Origin: Nostoc sp. NMS2
Lineage (GTDB): Bacteria > Cyanobacteriota > Cyanobacteriia > Cyanobacteriales > Nostocaceae
Length of the DNA: 41,641 nucleotides
NCBI RefSeq assembly: GCF_017115105.1
Contig: NZ_JABXKH010000162.1
Coordinates: 1 to 41,641, forward strand
Direction: 5' to 3'
Shown: piece by piece, positions 34,001 to 41,641 of the stretch
How the letters are laid out: each line of letters opens with the position of its first letter
How positions within the stretch are numbered: position 1 is the stretch's first letter
Program-made: the position numbers and the translations under genes
The notes under the pieces: model-generated
The model's database searches: none
The model's input: only the letters and a program-made list of their open reading frames with translations
What the model was told of the DNA's origin: nothing

Positions 34001-34568
34001 TTGAGTGAAAAATTTGATCTTGCTTTTGGGAATACTTATACAGTGGGAGGACAGATTTTAATTTCTGAAAATACCTGTTAAAGATGCCAATATTGACCTC
34101 CCAATTGCTGGACAACTACAAATAGAACTCAAAGGGATGAGACACCCTGTGACAATTTGTGAAATTCGTGGCATTGGCGGTAAATATAATTTATTCTTGC
34201 CTCAAGATGATGAAGAAATAATCATTCTCAATCAAGAAGTACCTGTGAAATACACCATTTCACAGGGAAAATATGCAGTGGGCAAAGTATTTCTGGGAGC
34301 ATTGATTAGCCTCTCGCAAAAAGGGGCGCAATTGCGATCGTTAGATTCTTTAGAAATATTGAGTAATCTCAAACTCAAGCTATTGATTGAAGCAGAACTG
34401 GCTACAGAAGAAGAACATATCTATGCCAAGGTGATCCAACAGTCTAATGTTGACGAGCATCTTTTTCTGCTTCGGTTTACAGCCGTTCCGCCAAGAGCGA
34501 TGTCTGACGACAAGCCGCTAGGTGTCTACGCAATTCTCAATGCACTCCGTCAACCTGAGTCAGGTTAG
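34001..34568 (+). pseudogene. Remnant of a class III nucleotide cyclase with PilZ-like tail
   Basis: From 34001 one frame reads LSEKFDLAFGNT then YTVGGQILISENTC and stops at 34079. GGQILISE is the end of a class III adenylate/guanylate cyclase domain. After a frame change the next frame continues KIPVKDANIDLPIAGQLQIE, LKGMRHPVTICEIRGIGGKY and NLFLPQ, then a PilZ-like domain to 34568 (VPVKYTISQGKYAVGKVFLG ... FLLRFTAVPP). From the ATG at 34137 a 143-residue product could still be made. The catalytic part is missing and a dispersed repeat ends ten bases before the remnant, which suggests a repeat-associated deletion. Confidence 0.65.
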
Positions 34569-34839
34569 GGCATCAATATTGAAATGGTAATGAAGGGAGG
34601 TGTATGTAAATAAAGCCAACTAAAAAAGTAGGTAGTTCAGATTTTTTTAAAACAGTAACAATTGTTGCTGATGCAACCAAGCGATCGCGGTAAGATTTTG
34701 GACTTAAGCCCGATCCAACTCCAATAACTCCTTAATAATTCGTAATTTTTAATTTATGCTATGGAGCAACTAAGTTGAGTTATGGAGACAAAAATATGAT
34801 TTTTTCTAAAACTGAAATTCAATTACATCCAAAGGACAA

Positions 34840-35145
34840 ATGACGAACATAAACAACTTTCAAAGACTTGTAGAACTTGCAAATGAATATGGGATTATTT
34901 GCCAGCCAACACCAGAAGAATGCTTAATTGCATCCTTGCCTGGAGATGAAGATTTTCTATTAGCTTTTACTTGGTCTGGTACAGTTGAGGGAGAGCCGCC
35001 AGAGCATGAATTAATCGCAATTAGTGTACAGGATATAGTTAAAGAAGTTACTGTTGCAGCTTGGCAGATTCCTATTTATTTATTCGGAAACGTTTTAAGA
35101 CAAGCTCAGATGCTAGTCGCTGCTCACAAAGATTTTTTTAGCTAG
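34840..35145 (+). CDS. Small hypothetical protein (101 residues)
   Basis: Soluble 101-residue protein that I do not recognise. It opens MTNINNFQRLVELANEYGII and is acidic in the middle (PEECLIASLPGDEDFLLAF; GEPPEHELIAISVQD). AAAGGA precedes the ATG by four to six bases. No signal peptide or membrane span. The 271-bp spacer before it holds a TTATGGAGACA motif (34780-34790) shared with the repeats upstream of cmpA; otherwise nothing is seen there. Confidence 0.6.
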   Translation: MTNINNFQRLVELANEYGIICQPTPEECLIASLPGDEDFLLAFTWSGTVEGEPPEHELIAISVQDIVKEVTVAAWQIPIYLFGNVLRQAQMLVAAHKDFFS

Positions 35146-35606
35146 CAGACAAGCCCCAATACATTAAGAGACTATTTATAAAGTAAATCTTAAGTAGTGT
35201 CGTGGCAAGTCTAAAATAGTGCATTAGACGTAGGTTGGGTGGAGCGGAGCGCAACCCAACATATATCAGAATGTTGATCCCACAGGCGTTTTACCCCACA
35301 CGCCAGATGCTCCACTACAGCGCAACTCTTGGAGACGCTTTGCGTTAAGCGAAGCTATGCCGTTCGCGCAGCGTCTCTAAGAGTTGGCTTTACGCGCATC
35401 CTGCGGCGGGGAAGACCCCTGTTCCCGCACTGGCTCCCCTTAATCCCCTCCCCGTGAACGGGGAGGGGAGATTTTGTCGCTAGACAAAAGCGGGGTGGGG
35501 TTCCGACGACTTAATTGGTAATTGAGTAGGCTTAATATAACGTCATTGCGAGGGTTTCACGTTAAGTTGACACCAATGGCAACATGAGCGCCCGTAGCCC
35601 AAGTAA
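35146..35606. repeat. Repeat-filled spacer before the cupin gene
   Basis: GTAGGTTGGGTGGAGCGGAG with a CAACCCAAC arm (35230-35260); GCAACTCTTGGAGACGCT (35321-35338) facing AGCGTCTCTAAGAGTTG (35369-35385); CCCCTCCCC/GGGGAGGGG near 35444-35467; and TTAAGTTGACACCAATGGC (35562-35580), a lone end of the element at 24972-25316. No gene is seen. Confidence 0.65.
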
Positions 35607-36142
35607 TTACGCTGATTTTTCTACTCGCAAACCAAAGTAGGTTAAAACAAGCTCAGTTGAGCCACTATTGACAACTTTATGTACTTCCCCCACTTCTATC
35701 GCTACGCAATTTCCCGGAAGCAAAGGGTATTCTGTACCATCAATATGAATTACTCCTGAACCAGCTTCCACAAAGAATACTTCGCACATATCTTGATGCG
35801 CGTGTGCTGGTGCGGTTTGTCCAGGAGCAAAACGTGCTTGAGAAAAGTTAGTTAGGTGAGGTAAATCGCCGAAGCGTAGCATCACCGAAGAAGCAGAGGG
35901 GAAGGGAGCAGGGAGCGGGGGGAGCAAGCCCAACACTCTGCGCGGAATGAAGGGGGGAGCATGGGTACGAAGCCCAGCCCTTCCAGGGCGCTTTGACGCA
36001 AGCCGCGAGTCCAAGCTCCGTCTCAGTCTCTCAAGAACAGCCCCCTGCCCCCTGCTCCCCTGCCTCTTTTGACCTTTTTCTTGATTTCGGGATTGTGAGA
36101 GACAGATTCTTCTGGTAAGTCTTTCAGAGAATTGGTAATCAT
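35607..36142 (-). pseudogene. Cupin-domain gene split by a repeat insertion
   Basis: The original start is the ATG at 36142, which overlaps the stop of the gene upstream (ATGA). It reads MITNSLKDLPEESVSHNPEI then KKKV, runs into repeat DNA and meets a stop. The cupin proper resumes at the ATG at 35882 (MLRFGDLPHLTNFSQARFAP) and is intact to the end. It has motif 1 PGQTAPAHAHQDMCEVFF with the two His and Glu metal ligands, and motif 2 GEVHKVVN. Joining KKKV to MLRF gives a natural cupin of about 115 residues. A 91-residue product could still be made from 35882, without a visible ribosome binding site. Confidence 0.8.
35886..36070. repeat. ~185-bp palindromic repeat inserted in the cupin gene
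   Basis: Ends are roughly inverted: GAAGCAGAGGGGAAGGGAGC on the left and CCCCTGCTCCCCTGCCTCTT on the right. The middle holds a GCCC(A)GCCCTTCCAGGGCGC stem. It belongs to the GGGGAGCAGGGG family seen in spacers and in the kinase gene. Confidence 0.75.
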
Positions 36143-39054
36143 TCAGGTCTTAAATCGTTAGATAATTCCACAATACCCCTAGAGCCATCAATCCTTACCC
36201 GTTGACCATCTTGCAAAAGCCATGTAGCACCCCGAACATCCATTACAGCAGGAATACCATATTCCCGAGCCACGATCGCACCGTGAGAAAGCCGTCCACC
36301 AACTTCGGCAATTAATCCTCCAGCCCTTAATAACAAAGGGGCCCAGCCGGAATCTGTGTAAGGCACTACCAGAATCGTATCTCGGTCAATCTCTGGCACG
36401 TCTTGTAAATTTCGCAACACCTTTACCCTGCCTTCAGCTTGTCCGTGACTAGCTCCAATCCCTTGTAAAGTTTGGTCAGAGTAGAGTGCTGAGGGAGCTA
36501 AAGGGTGGGGAGGTGTATTGCCGTAAACTAAAAGTGACACTTGAATGATCTCACTATCTTGGACGAATTGCGATCGCTTCGATTCCACTAACTTATCTAA
36601 CTTCTCAATTAACCTAAAATCTTCACCCACAACTAAACGCCGCACTTCATCAAAGTTGAGAAAAAAGATATCTCCTGCGTTCTGGAGTAAGCCTGACTTT
36701 AACCAAATCTTCTCTAAAGCGACAAAACTCCAACGCAATTCAGCTAACAACCGGGAATAAACTTCGGTAACTCGCCCTTTAATATCCACACGCCGTTGGA
36801 CAAAAGAACGTTTGCGCTTTCCAGCAAAGATACTATTAATCGCGTCTTTAGCGCCCGATCGTGGTTCGTTCCCCTGCATTAACTGCACAAACATCTGCTT
36901 AATCATCTGGGGATTCTCCCGCCAAGTGGAAACGGAGATATCAGTTCCCACTTCACTTAAATAGCCGTAATCCTGAAGCAATTCATCAAATTGTTGGAGG
37001 ATTTTTTCTCCCTCTGGGGTTTGCTTTAACTGCTCAAATACCTGCTGTGGCTCAAACTCAAGCAATATTTGCTTGGCATCTGTAGCTATTGCACTGAGCG
37101 ATCGCAATGCCGCCACCTCTGGAGTCACGCTATTATCAATTTGGCCATCCTTTACCCGAAAAATCGCCTGCCGCAGGGCAGCACTTAAGGGAGCTAAAAT
37201 GCTGTAATATGTCCCGTGGCGCAGCAACTCCAGAATAAAGTCAATTCTGATTAGCAACTTGGCTGGTTCTAAATTATCTACATTTTCTTGCGCCAATTGC
37301 GACAACCCAGGAATAAACCGTTGGTGATAATCCTGTTTGAAGTCTTTTTCTAAACTTAATTCCCGCTTCAGCAACCTCCCTAGCCCTGGCAAATTCTCCC
37401 AGGTTGATTGCAAGGACGGTTTACTTAATTTCGCTCCTCTGGTTAAAAATTCCAGACTTTCCGGCGGCAATCCCATGCGGATAAAGATATTTCCTAAGAG
37501 GGATGCGTTAAAATATGCTCTGGAATAGTGTAAAGTTGCCGTTTCATTAAAATCTAATCCCAAAGCGCGTTCGCCCAAAACTAGAGTAAAAAATTCTCCC
37601 CAAACTCCACAAGTTAAGGGACGATTAATTGACCATGTTAAGGGGTGAATGACTCCAGGAATCACTTCAGCAGCGATTTTGCGTGTCCAAATTGGTAGTA
37701 GAGTGGTGATTGGTCGAGATTGTAATACCCAAAGCGTTTGACCGTCGTAACTCCATTCAATATCTTGAGGAGTGCCATGATAGCGTTTTTCGAGTCGGTA
37801 AGCTAAATATGCAACTTGTTTGATTAATGCTTGCGGGACTCGTCCTTCACCCTCTAATTGCACAGAGGAAGATTTTTTTGTTTCAACGACAAAAGCGCGA
37901 TATTGTTCTGGTGTGACTTTTCCCGAAACGATTTGCGTCGGGCTGCCGGGAAGGGCTTCAATGATGATTGCATCACCTTGCTGAGTTATGGGATCGCGGC
38001 TGAAAGCAACGCCAGAATAGACACTTTGGACTTGTTGTTGAATTAACACAGCCATTGCTGTATCATTTGAGCCGCGATCGCGCCGATATTGGACAGCAGA
38101 TGGATGATTGTAAGAAGCTTGAACTTGAGCGATCGCTTGCTGTAATGCTTCTGGGCTAGTAACATTTAAAACTGTTTCATACTGCCCAGCCGCAGAAGCC
38201 TGTTCTGAGTCTTCGCCAATGGCAGAGGAACGCACCACCAAGGGAGATAATTCTGATGGTTGGAGAAATTCTGTCAACACTTTCGGATCGTCGATTGGGG
38301 CTAGTACCCATCCTTTCGGGACTGGATAGCCCCAGCGTTTAATTTGGGATAATGTAGCCGCCTTTTCTCCGACAATGGCAGCATCCAATTCTTCATCTAA
38401 AGAAATCATCGCGCGTTGGCGTAGCCCGTCGTAGACATCGCCCCGTAAAAATTCCAACATCGCTTGCGATTCTGTTTGCGCCTCTTGAACTGGTAGGTTC
38501 ATATCATCAGGAATTTTTGTATAGATCCATCCCATTAAACCAGCTAAAACTACAGCAGCAAGCATTCTGGGGATATCGCTAATATGCAAAATTGCCACAA
38601 ACAGAGGGAAGAGAAGCAAAACCCCAAACTTGACAACCTTTTTTGATTGCAGAATTGTAAAGCTAATACCTGCAAAGAAAGATACAAATATTGCCACAAA
38701 TGGATCGTGTACGACAAATCCCCAGACGACATTTGTCGTACCTGCTCCTCTGCCTATCCAGTATCTACCAATTACCAGAGCGATAAGGGCTATCAATTCC
38801 CAAAACGATCCTTCTGGGAAGAAAACGCGGCTAAGGAAAACTGCTGCAACTCCTTTAAAAGCTTCTGACAAGACTGCCAGAATTCCGACAAACTTACCGC
38901 CGTGATAAAAGGCAGCTGATACACTAACGTTTCGTGTGCCAACTTGTGATAATTTCTTACCCGTAAGCGCGTAAGCGATCCATGCAATCAGGGGTAATCC
39001 GCCCAATAGGGGGCAGATAATTAAAAGAACTAAGACACCCCAAGGTTCAAACAT
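36139..39054 (-). CDS. PlsY-like membrane domain fused to a PEP-synthase-like protein
   Basis: A 971-residue fusion. Residues 1-180 are membrane-spanning and resemble glycerol-3-phosphate acyltransferase PlsY: GTRNVSVSAAFYHGGK (39-54) matches the GSGNxGATN loop and GRGAGTTNVVWGF (101-113) the GGKGVAT loop, both altered. Residues about 225-455 are a pyruvate,phosphate-dikinase/PEP-synthase ATP-grasp region (GEKAATLSQIKRWGYPVPKG; VVRSSAIGED 273-282; SGVAFSRDP; EWSYDGQTLWVLQSRPIT). The C-terminus has the swivelling phosphohistidine domain with His924 in GGRLSHGAIVAREYGIPAV. The PEP/pyruvate-binding barrel of true PEP synthase is not evident; residues 460-840 are helical and unassigned. It is probably a membrane-tied phosphotransfer enzyme of unknown substrate. 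Confidence 0.82.
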   Translation of the reverse strand: MFEPWGVLVLLIICPLLGGLPLIAWIAYALTGKKLSQVGTRNVSVSAAFYHGGKFVGILAVLSEAFKGVAAVFLSRVFFPEGSFWELIALIALVIGRYWIGRGAGTTNVVWGFVVHDPFVAIFVSFFAGISFTILQSKKVVKFGVLLLFPLFVAILHISDIPRMLAAVVLAGLMGWIYTKIPDDMNLPVQEAQTESQAMLEFLRGDVYDGLRQRAMISLDEELDAAIVGEKAATLSQIKRWGYPVPKGWVLAPIDDPKVLTEFLQPSELSPLVVRSSAIGEDSEQASAAGQYETVLNVTSPEALQQAIAQVQASYNHPSAVQYRRDRGSNDTAMAVLIQQQVQSVYSGVAFSRDPITQQGDAIIIEALPGSPTQIVSGKVTPEQYRAFVVETKKSSSVQLEGEGRVPQALIKQVAYLAYRLEKRYHGTPQDIEWSYDGQTLWVLQSRPITTLLPIWTRKIAAEVIPGVIHPLTWSINRPLTCGVWGEFFTLVLGERALGLDFNETATLHYSRAYFNASLLGNIFIRMGLPPESLEFLTRGAKLSKPSLQSTWENLPGLGRLLKRELSLEKDFKQDYHQRFIPGLSQLAQENVDNLEPAKLLIRIDFILELLRHGTYYSILAPLSAALRQAIFRVKDGQIDNSVTPEVAALRSLSAIATDAKQILLEFEPQQVFEQLKQTPEGEKILQQFDELLQDYGYLSEVGTDISVSTWRENPQMIKQMFVQLMQGNEPRSGAKDAINSIFAGKRKRSFVQRRVDIKGRVTEVYSRLLAELRWSFVALEKIWLKSGLLQNAGDIFFLNFDEVRRLVVGEDFRLIEKLDKLVESKRSQFVQDSEIIQVSLLVYGNTPPHPLAPSALYSDQTLQGIGASHGQAEGRVKVLRNLQDVPEIDRDTILVVPYTDSGWAPLLLRAGGLIAEVGGRLSHGAIVAREYGIPAVMDVRGATWLLQDGQRVRIDGSRGIVELSNDLRPE

Positions 39055-39521
39055 TCTGGATTTTGGATTTTAGATTTAAATTTTCCATCTAAAACCTCAA
39101 ATCTAAAATCTAAAGTTTTTCTGAAATTTTTGATGGTAATTAGGGCGCTTTTAATAGAAAGAATTCAGGAGTCAGGAGTCAGAATTCAGAATGGATTCGA
39201 GTATGGCTAGTACCGCAGGGCGTAATTCGTAATTCGTAATTCGTAATTCGTAATTCGTAATTACTGTACCGTAAGGGTTTCATTGATTTGGAATGGGTGG
39301 TTTATTTACGCCGCGCTGTACTAGGGGTTTAAAACATCAAAATCATAGATTTTAGAGGTCTACGATTAGGTAGTGGTTTGAATCCCCAAAAGAAAAGCAT
39401 TCTGGATTCTGGATTCTGGATTCTGGATTCTGGATTCTTCTTCAATGACTACTTACAGAATGGACACTTGGCTACGACGGAACCCGTTTAAGACAAGTGT
39501 CCTTTTAGACTACTAATGGTT
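39055..39521. repeat. Spacer with heptamer tandem repeats and a hairpin
   Basis: CGTAATT occurs six times in a row at 39221-39262. ATTCTGG occurs five times at 39399-39433. GGACACTTG (39472-39480) pairs with CAAGTGTCC (39494-39502), a possible terminator for the small gene that follows on the minus strand, and it is followed by TTTT on the plus strand. No gene is seen. Confidence 0.75.
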
Positions 39522-39638
39522 TTAGTTTAGCGCATAGGCAGCTTGCAGCGCCCAGATGATGAGAGCAGCGATCGATCCCAGAAGCAACACGGTAGAGATA
39601 GTGACTACTTTTGGGGAATCTGCACCCTCAAATTTCAT
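39522..39638 (-). CDS. 38-residue single-span membrane protein
   Basis: MKFEGADSPKVVTISTVLLL followed by GSIAALIIWALQAAYALN: a short polar N-terminus, one hydrophobic helix (about 12-34) and a short tail. GAGGA seven bases before the ATG is among the best ribosome binding sites in the window, which strongly supports a real gene despite its size. The form is that of the small one-helix subunits of thylakoid complexes, but it does not match PetG/L/M/N, PsbJ/L/M/N/X or PsaI/M as I recall them. It stands alone; function is unknown. Confidence 0.75.
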   Translation of the reverse strand: MKFEGADSPKVVTISTVLLLGSIAALIIWALQAAYALN

Positions 39639-39830
39639 AATTCCTCGATTTAAGTCGGACATAGCTTTGTAATCCTCTCTTGTTGGAGCATGAAACATTT
39701 GTCCGTTTTGATTGTAGTCCCTCTATTTACGGATGATGTTAAATTCCTAATATTATTTTGTTTAAGCCTCGCAATTTTTCCAACCCCACAATTACTTATT
39801 TCTTGAGAGGTATCAGTCTTATTTATCAAT

Positions 39831-40037
39831 GGTGGGGAGTGGGGAGATGTGGTTCGACTTCGCTCACCAACCGGGGGATGTGGTTCGACTTCGCTCACCA
39901 ACCGGGGGATGAGGGAGAGGCAGAGGGGCAGGGGGCAGAGGAGAAAGATGTAATTTTGTATTCTCTCCCTTGCCCCCTGCTTCCCTGCTCCCCTGCTTCT
40001 TCTCCATGCCCAATGCCCAATTCCCAATTCCCAATAT
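39831..40037. repeat. GGGGAGCAGGGG-family repeat with an internal 31-bp duplication
   Basis: Near copy of 33827-33990. The 31-bp unit starting GATGTGGTTCGACTTCGCTC is present twice (39846-39876 and 39877-39907). It ends in CCCAATGCCCAATTCCC units 50 bp before gatA. The remaining spacer (39639-39830) shows no gene. Confidence 0.85.
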
Positions 40038-40086
40038 CGCCCAATATGTACTAAAATCAATGACTTGAGTCACAAAGAGAGCAATC

Positions 40087-41547
40087 ATGGCATCCATCCG
40101 CGAGTTGCACCAACAGCTGGTTAACAAAGAACGTTCTGCCGTCGAAATTACCCAAGAAGCTTTAGAGCGCATTCAAGCGTTAGAGCCGAAATTGCACAGC
40201 TTTTTATGTGTTACCGCAGAACGGGCATTAGAGCAGGCCAGTACTGTGGATGCCAAAATTGCTGCCGGAGAAGAAATCGGGCTACTAGCAGGCATTCCTG
40301 TTGGGATTAAGGACAATTTATGTACTAAGGGAATTCCTACCACTTGCGCCTCCCGAATTCTAGAGAATTTTGTGCCACCTTATGAATCAACGGCGACGCA
40401 AAAACTGGCAGATGCTGGGGCGGTAATGGTAGGCAAAACCAACTTAGATGAGTTTGCAATGGGTAGTTCCACAGAAAACTCTGCCTACCAAGTCACGGCT
40501 AATCCTTGGGATTTGTCACGAGTTCCAGGTGGTTCTTCGGGGGGTTCTGCGGCGGCGGTGTCGTCCCAAGAATGTGTAGTTGCTCTCGGTTCTGATACTG
40601 GTGGCTCAATTCGGCAACCTGCATCTTTCTGCGGTGTGGTGGGGATGAAACCAACTTATGGTTTGGTTTCCCGTTATGGTTTAGTGGCTTACGCTTCGTC
40701 TTTGGATCAAATTGGGCCATTTGCAAACACAGTGGAAGATGCGGCAATATTATTAAGTGCGATCGCAGGTCACGATCCCAAAGACTCTACCAGCCTCAAA
40801 GTTGCCATTCCTAACTACGCCGCTAGCTTAAAACCAGACTTCAAACCCAGAGGTCAGCTAAGAATTGGAATCATTAAAGAAACTTTTGGTGAAGGTTTAG
40901 ACTCTGTAGTGGAACAAGCTGTTACCAAAGCAGTAGATGTATTACAAAGTTTGGGAGCAGAGATTCATGTAATTTCCTGTCCCCGCTTTCGTTATGGCTT
41001 ACCCACCTACTACATTATCGCCCCATCCGAAGCGTCAGCAAACTTGGCTCGTTACGATGGCGTTAAATATGGCTACCGCGCTCCTGATGCCGATAATCTA
41101 CTATCGATGTACACTCGCACCCGTGCCACTGGTTTTGGTACAGAAGTCAAACGCCGAATTATGATCGGCACTTACGCACTTTCGGCTGGCTATTACGATG
41201 CTTATTACCTGAAAGCGCAAAAAGTCCGTACCCTAATTAAGGAAGACTTTGAAAAGGCTTTTCGCGTGGTTGATGTCTTAGTTTGTCCCACATCTCCGAC
41301 TACAGCATTTAAAGCAGGGGAAAAAACTACTGACCCCTTGAGTATGTATTTAACTGACTTGATGACTATTCCTGTAAATCTTGCTGGTTTACCTAGTTTA
41401 AGTTTGCCATGCGGTTTTGACGAGGGGGGTTTACCAATAGGATTACAGCTAATTGGCAATGTACTGCGAGAAGACCAATTGTTTCAGGTAGCCCACGCTT
41501 ATGAACAATCTACTACTTGGCATCTGCGTAAACCGCAAATATCTTGA
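40087..41547 (+). CDS. gatA: Asp/Glu-tRNA amidotransferase subunit A (GatA)
   Basis: Catalytic glutaminase/amidase subunit of GatCAB: it releases ammonia from glutamine and passes it to GatB for amidation of mischarged tRNA. The 486-residue protein carries the amidase signature with the Ser-cisSer-Lys triad: Lys75 (VGIKDN), Ser150 in PGGSSGGSAAAV and Ser174 in DTGGSIRQPASFCG. The spacings (75/150/174) equal those of the well-studied enzyme (79/154/178). GLVSRYGLVAYASSLDQIGP follows. Length is typical. The start follows AGAGAG. The partner gatB is 26 kb away on the other strand. The gene sits between inverted copies of a dispersed repeat. Confidence 0.96.
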   Translation: MASIRELHQQLVNKERSAVEITQEALERIQALEPKLHSFLCVTAERALEQASTVDAKIAAGEEIGLLAGIPVGIKDNLCTKGIPTTCASRILENFVPPYESTATQKLADAGAVMVGKTNLDEFAMGSSTENSAYQVTANPWDLSRVPGGSSGGSAAAVSSQECVVALGSDTGGSIRQPASFCGVVGMKPTYGLVSRYGLVAYASSLDQIGPFANTVEDAAILLSAIAGHDPKDSTSLKVAIPNYAASLKPDFKPRGQLRIGIIKETFGEGLDSVVEQAVTKAVDVLQSLGAEIHVISCPRFRYGLPTYYIIAPSEASANLARYDGVKYGYRAPDADNLLSMYTRTRATGFGTEVKRRIMIGTYALSAGYYDAYYLKAQKVRTLIKEDFEKAFRVVDVLVCPTSPTTAFKAGEKTTDPLSMYLTDLMTIPVNLAGLPSLSLPCGFDEGGLPIGLQLIGNVLREDQLFQVAHAYEQSTTWHLRKPQIS

Positions 41548-41548
41548 A

Positions 41549-41641
41549 TTTGTCATTTGTCATTTGTCATTGGGAATTGGGCATGAAGAAGAAGCAGGGG
41601 AGCAGGGGAGCAGGGGGCAAGGGAGAGAATACAAAATTACA
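41549..41641. repeat. Heptamers and inverted GGGGAGCAGGGG-family repeat at window end
   Basis: ATTTGTC heptamers (41549-41569) are followed by GGGAATTGGGCATGAAGAAG and GCAGGGGAGCAGGGG units, then AGAGAATACAAAATTAC. This is the reverse of the end of the 39831-40037 copy. It is cut by the window edge. Confidence 0.8.

Noticed and set aside
33810..34115. 101-codon minus-strand frame
   Set aside because: Translation of the dispersed repeat at 33827-33990; an equivalent frame appears at 39650-40060 for the other copy.
35607..36014. 135-residue cupin starting at 36014
   Set aside because: The first 44 residues are encoded by the inserted repeat; the cupin sequence starts at 35882 and its true N-terminus lies at 36142-36071.
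39365..39390. tRNA-like GGTTTGAATCCCC
   Set aside because: The flanking bases do not pair as a T-stem and no acceptor or anticodon arm is found upstream.

Overview
The window looks like chromosomal DNA of a filamentous, Nostoc-type cyanobacterium. The evidence is the dense HIP1 octamers (GCGATCGC), two high-light-inducible (Hli) protein genes, a cmpABCD-type bicarbonate transporter, the GatA/GatB tRNA amidotransferase subunits, and abundant short tandem and palindromic repeats of the kind found in heterocyst-forming genomes. No rRNA or tRNA gene was seen.

Layout. 0.2-4.0 kb: fabG, a chromate-type transporter (chrA) and a DUF58 gene. 4.0-9.8 kb (minus strand): cmpA-cmpB-cmpC-cmpD, a bicarbonate ABC importer with long, hairpin-rich spacers; DUF58 follows cmpD by 32 bp. 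10.7-14.2 kb (minus): argJ and gatB, with two tandem, terminator-ended small-RNA candidates between them. 14.3-17.5 kb: a decayed transposase, small unknown genes and a stand-alone cyanophycin-synthetase-like ATP-grasp ligase with a possible 48-residue ORF just upstream. 18.2-23.1 kb: a large hybrid histidine kinase overlapping a REC-GGDEF regulator by ATGA. 23.2-26.1 kb: an alpha/beta hydrolase, a small inverted-repeat element that split another repeat, two Hli genes and a third, internally deleted hli copy. 26.5-29.6 kb: a 1038-residue membrane protein with seven copies of an approximately 85-residue repeat. 29.8-33.8 kb: a dienelactone hydrolase, a CRISPR array (14 full repeats, no cas genes in view) and a divergent EPSP synthase. 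34-41.6 kb: a broken nucleotide-cyclase remnant, a cupin gene split by a repeat, a PlsY-like/PEP-synthase fusion protein, a 38-residue single-span membrane protein and gatA.

The main theme is invasion by small palindromic G/C-rich repeats (GGGGAGCAGGGG and TTCTGAATTCTG families). They fill spacers and also enter genes. One adds about 26 residues in frame to the kinase ATPase domain, one splits the cupin gene, one abuts the cyclase remnant, and one appears to have replaced the 3' end of the hydrolase. Inverted copies flank gatA.

All functions are read from sequence motifs by eye. No database search, alignment or folding program was run.
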